In this document: one piece after another, positions 23,001 through 36,558 of the stretch
Position numbering within the stretch: the first letter of the stretch is position 1
Layout of the letters: each line of letters opens with the position of its first letter
From: Blasia pusilla
Taxonomy: Eukaryota; Marchantiophyta; Marchantiopsida; Blasiales
Reading direction: 5' to 3'
Length of the DNA stretch: 64,000 nt
Assembly (NCBI GenBank): GCA_050084515.1
Contig: CM114271.1
Span: 5,208,001 to 5,272,000, forward strand
Notes under the pieces: generated by a model
Told to the model about the DNA's origin: nothing
Database searches by the model: none
Seen by the model: the letters and a program-made list of their open reading frames with translations, nothing else
Position numbers and translations under genes: made by a program

Positions 23001-25054
23001 GCGCATGAATTCGTCGCCCACATCGGCTCATGTGAAAGTTGGTGCTCGGCTGCTTTCGCGTGCATCTAAAGTACTACCATCTGCCGGAACGACGAACAGC
23101 GAGACATATGATGAGATGTGTAAGTCGATTCCCTGCAACTCGGTGCGTGTCCGTCCGTTGCATGCCATGTTCTCTTACGCACTACAGGCCACGACCACAT
23201 GGGAGGCTTCTCGTGATTGTTGCGGCTTCAATTGTGTGGATACCTCGTCCTGCATTCACGGGACATGATTTCATGCCTACATTGAGATGCGTGCAACTTG
23301 TTTACTTGGGTAGAGGATGGGAATACCTCGTATCCTCTATTATTGGCATGCCTCTCCCCATCCGTCCGTCGTTCCTCGAGTTCGACATAAACCCTTCAGA
23401 CCATCACAAGACTTGGATGCCGAACCCTGAGGAGAATCGACTGTCAGCTCACGCCGCGGCGCAGGAAACAAGTCACAGCCACAGAAGTCCCGCGGGCAGA
23501 AAGGATCAAAGTATCTTTCTGTGCGAATGCTTGCGGGTAGGACAACTTCATTATCACAGAAAGTAGATGTCATTCAACTGGTACGAACTTTCATGAAAGG
23601 AAACCATTTGAGTAAAAATTTAATTACAAAATCCATGGTGGAATACACGGACAAGTCGCCGAGAGGGTGATCCTTTTCTACATATACCTTCATGAATATT
23701 TCTGTTCGGCAAAGCCCATGTGGACTTGCCCCTTGGCTTTTATCGTGGGACACAGTCCCCGATTTGGAAGTACTTAGGGTAAACTATCTCTTAGGGGAGG
23801 ACATCATTAACTCCTTGAGAATCGGAACGCTACTAGCAGGTCCAGTCAATGACCTCATCAGATACGCCCAAACGCAGAGCCGAAATCTTGATGAGCTGGT
23901 GGGATACTGGATACAGAGGCTTGTGTGGGTCTCGTGCTGAGTATTACTATACAGATCCTTACACCTTTCCGTGTACACTCTCGGTGCCACGCATGGGCAG
24001 AGGAGAAAATTGTCCGGGCAGAAAGCTGCCTTTCTTCCAAAAATTATGGCTGGATGTGCTCTACTAAATGTATCACTCAAGATCTCCTATACTTCAATCG
24101 CGTAACGTAGTTGATTTCAACTACTGTCGTGATAAGCACACTCCTCAGAGCTCCGCTGATGTCCAATGCTCGGAACTTCTTCCCCTGCGGCAAATCCAAT
24201 CCGAGAACCTCTTAAATCCCAAGTTTAAGTCATATCACAGATTCGCTGTGGTATCAGCAAAACCCAAGCCTGACAAAATTTCCCGATGAGGAGAAGCATT
24301 CTGTTACCTGTGCAGAAAGTAGTCCGCCCTGACATTGATAGTAGACATCGGCCAACGTTTCCAAAATTGCTCTGATGGAAAGGTGAAAGACTGGGGTCAT
24401 TCCCATTGCCGGAGAATGAAAATCTGCGGGTAAGGTCACTGTAGGTTATCAAGAAATGTCTGGACGCGGAAGGAAACAACAGACTACAAAGCATTCTCAA
24501 AACGCTACGTCTAGTGCTGCCCCTACGCGGCCACCTTCTTCCCCACATCTTTCATTTCAAAACAACGCCTTGCTATATCTTGTTTGGGCAGGTCTGCCGC
24601 ATGCAGATTTCAGCAACGGACGGGAAAGCATAAGGTTAGTGTCTACCTCATCGAACACGTACGTACGCACATGGTACTCATGACGACCTCTAACAGGTGG
24701 GACGGGGGAATAATAACAATCATAACGGAAAGCTACATTGACTTTATGTGCAGCGAAGCAAGTCGTGAATCAGATTTCCTAGAAGCCCGACTTTCAAAGG
24801 CACGAGGTTAGGAATTCCCCCGAGAATGAAGATAACCATAAAGAAAAAAGAAGTACCTCCTCAATATGTCCCAACACTTTGCAATCTCCCGCCACGTCCT
24901 TGTACAGAAATAGGGACAGCACCTGCGACAGGAGGTGAAACATTTCATCATGCCACTTGCTCCAACTGTCTTGGCCAACACAAGATGTCCACTATAATAT
25001 GTTTCCGAACTGCAAGCACGGTATTCGTCAGACCACTCCTTAGAGATTACATAC
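23001..25054. other. Probable intron or downstream part of the RLT gene, no exon recognised
   Basis: It follows the GTATGT donor at 25054. RLT proteins continue with a charged coiled region, DDT, HARE-HTH and WSD motifs, but none was seen here on the minus strand. The ORFs present have no domain match. Confidence 0.35.
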
Positions 25055-26060
25055 CTGTAACGTTAGCGAGATTTGCCCAAGCATCTGGCGGAAGGGAATC
25101 GAACTCCATTCCAAGAAGGGGTCCGTCCGTTCGAATAGATCCTCCCAACTGCACTTCCACAGCAGCGATGGCAGCAAGTTCAAGCTCTTTCGCGTCAACC
25201 TTCGCTCTGGGAGCCACGGGCATGGGTCTCTTATAGCCCCGATCCTTTCGGCTGACCAGACTTCCTCTTTTCAAGGAAGCCTTGAAGCCATTCATGTGCA
25301 GATCTTCCGCTTCGCCGAGCTCACTATTTTCCGACTCACTGTCCGTCCTCTCAGTCCGTCTCTCGAAGTTGTGGTGCCCATTGCTATTTTCACCTCCTGG
25401 CGAAAAGTTGGATTGATATGCTCCGTTGGGTATAATCTCCTCCTTTCCGTTTAAAGGCCCTCCCACCCTCTTTCCACTGTTCAATTCCTCCATGAAGTCC
25501 AAATGTGCTTCGCCTCCTTTGTGTCGCATTGCGTAAAATGTCAATTTCACGTCCTCTACGCCATCTTTCCTGTCTTTGTGACGTCGATGCGTGAACCAGA
25601 TCTGCATCTGCTTTTCCGATAAGCCGAGTTGCGCGCTTAGCTTAGCCCGGACTTCCTCAGAAGGATACTTATTTTCTGTGTAAGAAAAGATGGTAATCAG
25701 GAGTCAGCGAAGCCAGCGGCAATCGTAGTAATTGAAGAAGAAATACGACAGAAAATAGAATACGCAGTGCAGAAACCCAGCCACCGGATTGGTCACAACA
25801 AGTAAACCAAAAATCCTGGATCCGATAGGACTAAAAGATTTCATTCACAAAAACCCTCGCGCGACTTGCTTCTAGTAGGGGCTAAGCTTACGTCGTTCCG
25901 ATAGCGAACAACGATGTCCTTCATTTCAGTTCAACTTACCCGCGTACAAACGCTCCAAGAATTCAATCTGAGCAGCACTCTTCTTCCGTCTAGAGGTAGT
26001 CTTCCGCTGAACAGGACTTCCTCCATCCTCATCCATCGAATGCACCTCCATTTGGGACAT
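25055..26060 (-). CDS. RLT-type homeodomain transcriptional regulator (5' two coding exons)
   Basis: Minus-strand gene. ATG at 26060-26058 sits in a strong context (GCCACCATGT). Coding exon 1 (26060-25940) ends at a GTAAGT donor. A 264-nt intron ends TTTTCTTACACAG. Coding exon 2 (25675-25055) ends at a GTATGT donor. The splice restores a homeodomain: KKSAAQIEFLERLYA joins ENKYPSEEVRAKLSAQ, and helix 3 reads QIWFTHRRHKDRK. Downstream are an acidic Ser/Glu-rich linker, a basic patch (RKDRGYKRP) and LLGMEFDSLPPDAW. The last is the hallmark next block of plant RINGLET (RLT1/RLT2) proteins, which pair with imitation-switch remodellers. The DDT and later domains are not found in the left flank, so the gene is partial, has very long introns, or is truncated. 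About 247 codons are visible. Confidence 0.85.
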
Positions 26061-27719
26061 GGTGGCGTTCGGACGGCAGACGATACGCTCAAAAAATAGC
26101 TCTAGAAGGACGACACGCACGAAACTTCTACGAGTAAGATTGAAGTACAAAGTATGTCACTTTCAACTTTGAGGTCTCTAGGATTCATCGAATGATATGA
26201 CGAAGCGCTACAGGGAAAGAAAAGACAGTAAATGTATGCCACTTAGGTCAGGACGCCCTCAAACGGACTACACATGACTCTCACACGATTAACAATTCAC
26301 ATCTTCCAAACCGCTGAAGAGTCCGACAAACAGAAGATCTACTCTCCGGACATCTGATTGATTCATTGGCGTCGTCACAGCGTTTGCACAATCAACACTA
26401 ATCGTGAGGTGAGGTGAGACAGGAATCCTCCGGTGGAACTCACCAGTAACCCAAAGCCAACTTCAACTCAACTACGGAAGGCGACGGGCTCCGCCACAGC
26501 GATTGCCGAACCAGCGAGGTTGGACGATGTAACCACACGCGACAGAGCGAGAAACGGTGTGCCTCACGGAGGTGGAAAGGCAGGGAGAAAAGAAGATGAC
26601 GAGAAGAAAAGCTGCGTGCATAAGCTGTGAAGGAGAAATAAGTGGACAACAAGAGGCAAGGAAGACGGATGACCAACGCAAGGCGAAGTAAGGCAAGGCT
26701 AGGGCTGCAGAGGAGGCATAAGTATGAGCGTGGACAACTCGACGAAGGAGGACCAGATGAAGAAAGAACTGTATCATGGCAGTAGTAGTTGCACCATGAG
26801 CAAGAGGAGAAACAGGAGAAGATAGGCCAAGGTGGCAGGGCGGGCAGAGGAAGGACGGGCATGGCTGCCAATGAGCGAAGCGCTCGCATCTCTGCATGCG
26901 GTGCTTGCTCCTCTTCCTCCTCCTTCCACTCTTTCTTAACTTTAACTCTCCCTCTCTCGCGCACGTGTGACATTCCCCTCCCGCTTTGGCAAAGATCGGT
27001 TCTGTTTCCTCGAGTTCCATTTGACCGACTGCTTTCCACCCAAACCACGCCGGCCACCCCATCCCATCCCGCCTCTAATCTATGTCTATCCCTATCCGCT
27101 GCCTGCCTGACTCACACTCCCTCTCTCTATGCGTCTCCTGTGTTCATGCCATGCTGCGGCAGTAGCGAAGTGTGCACTCAGGAACGTTTCTCACGGTGTA
27201 CTCCAAAGAACTACGCTCACTTCTCTCGACCTTTCCCTTCCGCTTTTCCATTTCCTCCCTCCTGTACCTACGGTCGTTCGCCAGTCCCTCGCTCTCAACG
27301 CAGTAGCTCCCCACGTTCTACGACGCATACCCCATCCCCATACCTACGCGAACAATACGGAGAATCAATCCCTCTCACCTGCGAGCGACCCGATCCCATC
27401 CGACCTCCTCCGCTCTCACCGACGACCGCCTTGCGACCAGGGACGCGGAGAAAAGTCGAACCAGCCCGCGCTCCCCTTTGGCTGCGAAAGAAAGGACACC
27501 GGGCAACGGGCAGCCCCACCAAAAAAAGCTCCGTAACGTATGCGCAGGAAGGAAGGACGCCAGCCTTTCAAATCGCTTCAAGTTTTGCGTGCGGATCAAT
27601 TTATTTTTTCGCCTTGTTCAACGGTACCCTAGAGTTACTGACTACTGACCATCTTCCTCCCTCCCGCGGATATAGAGGGAGGAGGAGAGGAAGATGTGTC
27701 TTGAGGGATGCGTAACGTA
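26061..27719. promoter_or_regulatory. Upstream region and probable 5' UTR/promoter of the RLT gene
   Basis: Directly upstream of the RLT ATG. It is compositionally skewed: CT-rich on one strand, GA-rich on the other (26580-27450), which opens long ORFs on both strands without domains. A pyrimidine-rich leader is common for plant regulatory genes. No certain TATA box was identified, so promoter position is inference. Confidence 0.35.
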
Positions 27720-27769
27720 ACCCCTACCTCTCTCTTTCCACTCACCAGTGGAAAGAGAGAGGTAGGGGT
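27720..27769. repeat. Perfect 23-bp inverted repeat (hairpin, 4-nt loop)
   Basis: Left arm 27720-27742 (ACCCCTACCTCTCTC...) and right arm 27747-27769 are exact complements around CACC. It lies about 1.7 kb upstream of the RLT start. It could be a foldback insertion footprint, a small-RNA hairpin or a cruciform; nothing in the sequence decides. Confidence 0.9.
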
Positions 27770-30700
27770 GGTTTGAACTTTGAGCGGGGGCGGGGGGGAG
27801 TGGGATGTGTGTCTGTTCCCAGGACAGAGTGATAATTGCGAGCGGGCGGCCATGCACCGCGGCCGGAGATGCACCACTGCGCGGTTAGGGCCCCGCTAAA
27901 GATAGAGAGCTTGGCTACGGTCAGGAGGAGGAGGAGACGAGACGGACCGGAAAGGGAAGGGAAGGCCCACGAATTAGAGTGTAATCTAGTTCAGAGGGAT
28001 TCGTTTAGTGTGATAACCGCCAGTTTTATTGGTCTACTGTGTACGCTTGCATTGTAATAATCTGCGCTCTTTAACCGGAAGGATTCTCTGAATCATCGAC
28101 AGTCTCAGAAGAATCGCTGGCTGTCCACCAATAGACGACGGCCTAGACAATCTGACCGACGATTATCCAGATGAGCCTCCCTCCGTTTTGCCGTGATCCA
28201 TGGCTGGGCCCTCGCAACACTTGTATTGAGGAGTTCCGAAGCAAAGAGTACATTCTCTTTCTTTCTTTCTCTCACGCTCGCACAAGGAAATCACGTCCAC
28301 AAATGGTGGTAGACCACTGCACGAATGTTAGCCTGGCCGGGAAGGGAACAAGGCCGAGGCCACCCGACCCGAACCGAGAGGACCAGAAGAGCCAAGGTAG
28401 GCAATAGGTACAGGGAGAAAGAGGGAGTAAATTTGGAGATGACTGACTGACTGGTTGGCTGGCAGGCAGGCAGGCAGGCAGGCCAATCCATGGGAAAGAG
28501 GTGAAGGTGGTTGGAGGAGGAGAGGAGAACCGATCTCACAGGGAATTGTGTGAAGGGTTCTTGGGGATTTGTGTATGGCACAACGTACAGCCCAGCGGTA
28601 GCGGGCATATCTTGATGGGGTGCCAGACAACTCGGGAAGAAATCTCCGGAGCGGATTCCAGTTAATGACCTATTGATGACTAAAGCGAGAGAATGCGTCT
28701 GTGGCTCGAGGCAACCTAAGACTTCTTGGACCTTGCCTTGGGGCCCTCATCAGTAGTCACTTGCACGAGACCCTGTTGATGCAAACAAGATCGACTTGCC
28801 ACACACTGCGATCGCATGGAGTAGGTGGGAAATTATGACTCCACCTTACGACTACGCCTACTAGTGTCCACACTACTCTGCCTCCCTCTCATCGCTCTCA
28901 TCCTGTTCGTCGCTTCACTGAGTGTCTGTCGCGAGACTGTTTTCCAGGTCTGACCTTCCAGAAGAACGACCGTGTTGCATGGCCTGGCATGAAAGGTGTT
29001 AGCAATAGTGGACAAAGCCAACCGGTAACACACACCGTAAATGAACAAGTCAAAGACGGAGTTGCCACATTGCAGGTAGATTCAAGCCATGCCTAGCTGA
29101 TTAGTTAGACGAGATGATGTGTTGGCGCGCGGGAGGAAGCGTTTGCTTGAGGCTGCAGGACGGATGAGACATTTTTCTTTCTTCTCTCGGTAAGGTGAGA
29201 CGGTGGTACATGCACCGCATACTCATCAAACGGATAACCCACCTCGCGTGTGCGTCTGTTAACATAAAGGGCGAAGCGGGCTTAGGGAGGGGTGTCTCCT
29301 GTTCTATCAAAAGCACATAGCAAAGGTGGATTGACAGGCAAGGGCGTAAATGAACTGTTGTTGGAGGCCCAACCTCGTTCGGTGAATCCAGGTCCAAACA
29401 AAGCCCTTTCCGGTTTCCAGTTTAGAAGACACTAATCTATTGAAAGTAGGGAAAAAAAATTTCTCCAGGATGCGCAGAGAGCGCACCGATGCTAGTCAAT
29501 AAGTGAGTGACTGTTTGGCTTTGTCTGTGTCTCTCTGTCTAGAAGCCTTAGCTCCATGAAGAAGAAAGGCTGGCCGGCGCAGGAGGATGTGACATCTTTC
29601 GTGGGTAGCTGAGCTGGTGTGCACAGGAATCTCTGACCGTGGCCCGATGGCTTGTTCCGGTACCAAGCTTGGGTCCCATGGACCGGCTCTGGACGGCTTC
29701 CTGGTTGCGCGGTGTATGGGCCACGTCTCCTGGTGCATTACGGTTGCTCGGAGAGAGAAGCTAACCTGCCTCGTGGAATCTGTAAATAGATCTGCATGAT
29801 GAGGGATGGGCATCGTGTGGCGGAGCAATGTGATCTTGATGGCGCGAGCTTCTTCCTTTATCCGTCTTTCTAAGAGTTTGTTATCTTCATTTCTTTACAA
29901 CACCGTCGCGCTCAGCGCAAGGCGACCTCGAGGTGCCGTATGCGGCGAATATCCCATCCCGAGAACACAGTCGGAGCTAACACCTAGCTCGCCTCCCAAG
30001 TTTCTCAAGATTCCGCCCGAAGATCTTCGAAAAAGTCGTGGACAGAGATTACTCTGCGTTCGGCTCCACACACCTCCGGGTGACACAGTCCGACATATCC
30101 AGAGGTGGATCGCTTACTGTCGATGCTTTCTCCACCTCGTATCGGTGCCTGGACGACAGGAAGCAAGTAGCACCATTCTACAGTGCAGTGTCTGCAGTGA
30201 CTTCCTTGCAGGACCTTGTGACCGCGCTTACCTACAATGTCCGCACACTGGACAACCACGGGCTTGTTAGCTTCATCGCTAGAGTTCCGCGGGTCGTGAA
30301 CGTGGCGTGAGAAACCGCGAAGCTCCCCTCCCGCCTGTAGGATCCTATTGGAGGAGAGAGCTTTCTCGCAAATCGAACCGCGGTTACGACCAAATGGCAC
30401 CGAACGGATGCGAAGTCCTGTCAACATGAATGCAGTTTGTCAGGAGTGCTAGACAATTTGACTACCGAGATTCTTGAATCGGGCATCTCACCTTCAGGCC
30501 GGTTGTCAATCTAGACCTTTGCAACCTACTGGCACTTTCATAGATGCTTCCCAGACGGTCATGCCAACATTTCTACCGCATTACCGGCTCGCGAGAGCGC
30601 TATTCACGCCTGTGGCACCCTTACACTTCTACCGTGCACTACTGGCTGTGGCCTCCCGGCCGGCCAACCAGCAACCAGGACTTTGCGTCCTGCCTCCTTA

Positions 30701-33326
30701 TCTTCCGTAGGCATAGCCCGCTCCGTGGCTGCGCGTTGCGTACAATGTAAGGTCGAAGTTCTACAGTAATGGAGCGTAACCAGTAGTGTCATTATGTTAT
30801 GATCCCCCATTGATTTCGCTTAGACATTTACGACGATGACGTACTCGCACACTTGTGCTCCTGTGCTAAAACCCGCTCCTGCTTTCTTTGTTGCAATTCG
30901 CAGGCCATGCAGATACATACGAATCGTGTCGATTTTATTTAGGCCTACTCACAAGTAGCTCTGCCGCACAGACCTGACGTCGTCCAATCACTCGTCCCAG
31001 TGTATTTTGACCTCTCACACAAACTTGAATGTATGTAGGTCCAAGCAACTTTAACAGAAATAGAGACGTCTGCGACAGGCAAGCGTTAACGACTACAGGG
31101 TTCACTCCTGCGCGCATGGATCCATTCTTCCACAGTCGACGCGCATTCATCCATTCATTCTTCCACAGTCGACTCTCATGATTGGCCAGTATAGCAATAC
31201 CGTGTTATTTGTATCATTTGCTAAACAATTGTAGGAAACTTGCTCTCCGGCGCTCTGGACGATGTTATACACAAGCTCGCTCGCCCTATTAGCACTCTGT
31301 ACATCCCTAAAGCGAGCTACGTGCGTATACGGCCAAATATGTATCCGCAGCATTGAACACAACCCCGATAGACCAGGGCTCGAAATTCCAGCGTGTCCAA
31401 CCGTCCAACAACTTTCAAATTCGGATCTGCGAAGAAAATTACTTTCATCCGAGAAAAAAAATAAGCAGCAGTGCAGTCGTAATCTGCGCCTCCAGATCTT
31501 CTCAACCTTGGGAAAAAGACGGATAGCAACTTACCAACGTGAGATCTGCCCTACGTGAGAGCTGCATTCCCATTCATAGCTTCGCGCCAGATGACCATCA
31601 TGTGCGGAAAGCAGTGGCTCAAAGACCCGGAGACTCTACATGGAAGCAGATTGCTCAACCTTATCACTCCAACGGGACACATCGTGCATCGCTCCCCAAC
31701 GCTTTACGGCGAGTTGTAACCTATCTTCGACCCCTCGCATCCAAATATCCCTTCCGTGTGAAGGACGTAGATCCAAGTCCTCCACGAAAACACAACTCCC
31801 TCGTTCTTTCAACCGGCCCGATGAAATGTCATCATTCTTCAATACCAAATCCAGATCGGGTAATCGCCACCGTAAGGCCCCCCTACTCACGCCTAACCCG
31901 CCACTATTAAAGTAAGCCACTAGGCTCTTTACTTTCCATGCTGCAGACGGGATCAGCGTGACTGTCAACGAAAGTACTGCAGATGAGAGAGGGTTACCGT
32001 ACGCCAAGCGCCTGTGATTAATAATGCGGGCGGCTATTACGGGTTCACTTCTTTCAAATCCAGCAATTTTACTAAAACCACTGAAAAGTTGTGCCACTCC
32101 CAATGAACCGAAAATTTCCAAACCGATCTGTGGACGGAGGGCGCTTCGTTCGTGCAGCAGCAGATGCGTGCATGATCCATCTGCTGTCTGCACACGATCC
32201 GTAAAAGCTGCAACGAGAAAGAAAGTCCATGAATTCCCCCTGGACCAGTACTTCTCGTCTTCACTGCAGCCTCGCAGTCCATTCTCATAACTCGAAGAAC
32301 GACTTACTGGACGCAGAAAGCATGAGAAAGGAGAAAAGAGATAAGGAGAATAAAGACTACTCGCGCCATTTGGGAACGTTCTTCGCATGCGACTCTAGAA
32401 ACTGCTGCACGGGAGTTTACACGCCTTTTCCTACCGATTTCGAGCTGTTACCCCACCGAGCGGTTCCCGACTCGTCGTCACGAGCGCTTACCCACTCCGC
32501 AATCAATCGCTGCAAGGAGAATTTCGGATACATATGCAGTTGATCTTTCTGATCACAGCAGAGCAAGGCTGCCATGTGGTCTCCTGCTAATGACGGGATC
32601 AAAATTGTTGAAAGGAGTGAGTTGCAAATTTGGAAATACCTTCTTTGCCGATCTTGTGTCTTCTAATGGCCAAAACCTAGAGCTTTCATGTGCCTTTCAG
32701 CATGTGATTCTACTCATTGAGATTTGTGTTAATTTCCAAGCGTTGCCTTGTATGCAAGCAAAGGAGACCATATAGGGGTATCCTAGTTGAAGGATTTTAT
32801 GTGCGCGCATTAGAGAATACTAGTGCATCTCGATCAATCATGAATCCTAGTTCCAAGATGTGTACCGATTCATAAATTTAGATTTATAGAATTTAAGAGT
32901 ATGTTATGTTTATTTTATTATGAAAAAAAATTTCAAAATCGGATAAAAAAACAAATAATATCTTAAGAATACTTTTTTCTTATTTTTAAAAAACTTCAAA
33001 CGAGGATAAGGACTTCAAACTTCATAAGGACATCCCAATAACTTAGAACATCTAGAATTCTCAAAATACTTTATTCATATCTAGATCTAACATATTATCA
33101 TTCATATGTACTACCTCCTCACCTAAAAGCCATAGATCGAGGTCTACTACTAATAATGCCCATATGAGATTGCGTAGATATCCTCTATGTTATCATATCT
33201 ATCTTCTCTGTTATTTACATGATCATAGTTACAGCCCCTACTACAAATGTCTGCAACTCGCTCTAGCATCTCGTAACGGTATCGTATGGTAAAATCAGTC
33301 AGTGTGTAAATTCTTTCCTCATTAAG
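27770..33326. other. Mixed-composition stretch without a recognised gene
   Basis: Many overlapping ORFs up to 250 codons occur on both strands (for example 31636-32388 minus), none with a family motif I trust. There is a (GGCA)n run at 28461-28482 and a short direct repeat with the core CATTCTTCCACAGTCGAC at about 31122-31140 and 31157-31174. 32800-33330 is AT-rich. Short exons of an unknown gene cannot be excluded. Confidence 0.35.
28461..28482. repeat. (GGCA)n microsatellite
   Basis: Five to six uninterrupted GGCA units, preceded by (GACT)n. Confidence 0.85.
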
Positions 33327-34020
33327 TGTTAGATAGAGTTTTATTATTATTATGTAAATTAGCCTAGGAAAAGGAAATTTTCATGTTTAAACCTCTTTAT
33401 GGTGTTTCTTTTATACGGGCCCAACTTTAGGAAAAGAGGTAATAAATAAAAGATGATTTTATAAAAGCAAAAGTAGTCTTGGTTGGTGGCTAGGTTAGTT
33501 GGGGTAATTTGGAAAATATCAAGTGGGTAAAAGAGAATATTTTGGAAGAAATAAGAGGAAATCTACTTGTGTCAAAATATGATTGGCTAAGCCTTGAGAG
33601 ATAGTCATGTGGCACAAGATAAGATTAGCTTTATTTCGTACTCTTGTGGATCCCTTGTGAGTATATAAAGAGGAGGGACCTTCAAGGATTCATCACTTTC
33701 TATTTCATATCTTGAGTCTTTCGTGTCACTCTTGAGTGTATGGCTTTGGGATTGCTTGCTCTTCCAATGAGAGTGGATCACCCCTCTTGGGAGAGTAACT
33801 TGACCATGGTCTATTCTTCGAGAGGTTTCTAGAGTGTAGTGTGTGTGTGTGCGTGGAGATGAGAGGCTTGTCATCTTAGAGGAGTTTAGTCATACTAAAA
33901 TAATGAATGTTTTGGCTTGTTATTTTCCCAATGAGAGTGGATTACCCCCCTTGGGAGAGTAATTCCGCCAAAGCCCATTCTTGAGGAGAGTAGAGAATGT
34001 CTGTCAAGCACGAATAGGGG
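33327..34020 (+). repeat. LTR-like segment with TATA box and internal duplication
   Basis: Starts TGTTAGATAGAG, has TATATAAAG at about 33662-33670, and holds two copies of a block (CCAATGAGAGTGGAT then ACCCC and CTTGGGAGAGTAA) near 33766 and 33938. A promoter-like sequence without ORF suits a solo LTR, but no matching 3' end, primer-binding site or duplication was found. Confidence 0.3.
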
Positions 34021-36558
34021 TGGAACACGAGTTGTGCCCGACTTTCCTTTCCTCAATCCTTACCGTGTCAAGATACTCTTTGTAGATAGGCACTGGTTCA
34101 CTCGTTATTTAGTTTATCACTTTGGAGAGGCGTTCATGAATCGGGTCATGCAATCTCCAACTCCGGTGATTCTTCCTATTGTCACATATGGAAGGACATG
34201 GGATTGTAATTTGTATGTCCTTATATAGCGATCTATGGACGTCAATAGGCCTGCACAAGTAGGGTTTAACACTAGTTGTGCTATCTTCCTAGTGTACAAG
34301 CTTAAAGTAGTTTATAGGGATTTTATAGTTAGGAATTTTGGGGTCAGATGCTACCAAGAAGTGATCGCCTCGGCACTTCCATTTGTGATATGTGTCGTGA
34401 GAGAATGGAGAGTATACATACTAATTTTGTATTGAAAAAGGAGAACTTCTTAGAGAGTTAACCTTGCATCAACCACGTCTGCCGTAGCTAGAAGGTCCAC
34501 CCTTACTCGAAGAAAGGCTCTCGACACGACAACGGCACGTCGTCCCCAAACGTAGAGGAGAATGGGGATATTTTTGTATGTGTCCCAATTTGGCCGTTAG
34601 ATTGAACATGTTACTTGGGTGAGCCTTGGGATTCTAACTCCCACCCTACAAGGTTGTGTACGAGAGAGTTCACCGCTAGAGTAGTGTTCCACGAAAAGTG
34701 CTTCGTTCGTTCGTTCGATGAGCTATTGGGGTAGGCCTTCCAAACATATCAAATTGAGTGCCATCACGAGCCGAACACTAGGCAACGATAAGGCATTTCC
34801 ATTTTAATCGGAGCGTTTAGTAGCTTATTGGCTAGTCCCCTCATACCTGAGGTATTGCATTGTCTTCTGCTTCATTTTAGGCACAACAATTATCCTCGTC
34901 ATCATGGTGCTAGTCAAATTCGCGTGGCGGACACTAGAGTCGCTGATTTTCATAGCGAGGGGATTAAGGCACTACGATGTTAGTGTACATGGCGGCGAAA
35001 AGTAAGGTGTTATTTCATTGATTGCTCAAAAAAATTGTTACTGCTCTTCATTACTCCTCTGAAAATACTCATGTTAGTTTCTATCATCGATCTTTTTTAG
35101 TCTCTTACGTTGCCTCTTGCAAAGGTGCCAACGCTTTCTGTTTCATTGTATTGCAAATATGTAATGTAGAGTGGGTAGGCATCTATCAACATCAGCCATA
35201 GAATGTGATAAATAGTGCTAGGATGAATGCACTCTACTCCGCTGCCCCTACTTCCCTCGAGTGTCCCTTTTCTTTGCAAGATCAAGAAAGAGATGTTTAT
35301 CAACGTCAACCTATTGCAGGCCTAGGCTCGGGTACTTAATGTACACAAGATGCCCCTAATTGTGTCAAAAATGATGGCCCAAATATTGCGGACGCTTAAC
35401 CTGTCATGTTATTTACTTGCGCTCAAGAGACCCAAACAATAAGCATTTAATATTTAATGTAATGTACGCGTATGAAAGTGCAATTCATCTCTATTTGCGC
35501 TTCTCAAGATTAGAACGTTCCCCCTCTCTGTAGATTCATAGTGAACGTCATATTGTTTGCTTCCGAGTTGCCCTCACAGCATACACTTGCTTACGTTCGT
35601 GCACCCCTAGGAATTTCTTCATTCGTTTTCATCTATTGGGGCATCAAAATTGCGTGCAACCTGTAATTCAGAAGTTGCATGTATCGAGTATAAGGTCCCA
35701 TTTGTGGTTACAACCACATCCTACTAGAGCCCATAGACTATTGAAACCTCTTGCTGATTATTTTCTCACAACCCATGAGTTAAATATCTTCATATCTTGA
35801 GTTTAACAACTCAAAGTGCCATTTGATTATTGCAGGGAACTACGCAAGCATGTTGTAGCTTGAAAGTTAGGAAACAAGAAATCACATAGTACCATGTTTT
35901 CCTTCACCAGATTCTACCTTATTATGTCCGTGGACTTTTGAAGAACCCTATGAAGATGACCATCTTGAGGTTATCTCGGATTCTCCAAACGGTGTGTTTG
36001 AAACTTTATGATCCAGCCAGCTTTGAAAAACTCCGTGAAGATACAACCTTGACCCTATTCTAGAAATGCATTTCCCACCCTCTTTTTTTTATATCATGAC
36101 ACATCTCCTAATTCATGTTGTCAAAGAGTTAGACATATGTAGACGAGTGGCTTGTTGTTAGATATATCCAATGGAAAGATATATGGGATATATGAAGAAG
36201 TATGTGTGATCAAAAGCCCGTCCCGAAGGTTGTATGCCCGAGGGATATGTAAAGGATGAGGCAATAGGCTTTGTAACAAAGTACATGAAACGGTTTGAAG
36301 AAATTAGGACCCGAGTGTGGGATGATGGTCGGGGAGGAAGATGGTGTTGCTGGTGAAGATCTTGAGGGTGTAGGAACTCCCATTCGACTATCAAGGGAGC
36401 TTCTCAAATTAGCGCATCATTTTGTGTTACATAACACTGAGTCCATGGGTGTATGGCATAGGTAAAGTACTTACGTTCCTCCTGATCTGATGTGTAGACA
36501 TGGTGAATATATTCCCTTCTGAACATGTTTGTATTCAAATCACCATTAAAGGCATCTA
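34021..36558. other. Stretch without a recognised gene
   Basis: Short ORFs only. It precedes the recognisable part of the CACTA element and may include its decayed 5' half, but no CACTA 5' terminus or subterminal repeats were found. Confidence 0.35.

Noticed and set aside
24456-24683. Plus-strand ORF starting MSGRGRKQQT, similar at first sight to a histone tail
   Set aside because: No histone fold follows; it lies in the probable RLT intron on the opposite strand.
26440-27057. Two overlapping minus-strand ORFs of about 200 codons and a plus-strand ORF of 308 codons
   Set aside because: Caused by strand-asymmetric CT/GA-rich DNA upstream of the RLT gene; no domain in any frame.
31636-32388. 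Long minus-strand ORF of 250 codons
   Set aside because: No domain, no codon pattern I can verify, and competing ORFs on the plus strand of the same GC-richer DNA.
32417-32602. Minus-strand LQRLIAEWV segment resembling the end of a U-box domain
   Set aside because: The rest of the U-box is absent, and the best splice sites would leave an 18-nt exon.
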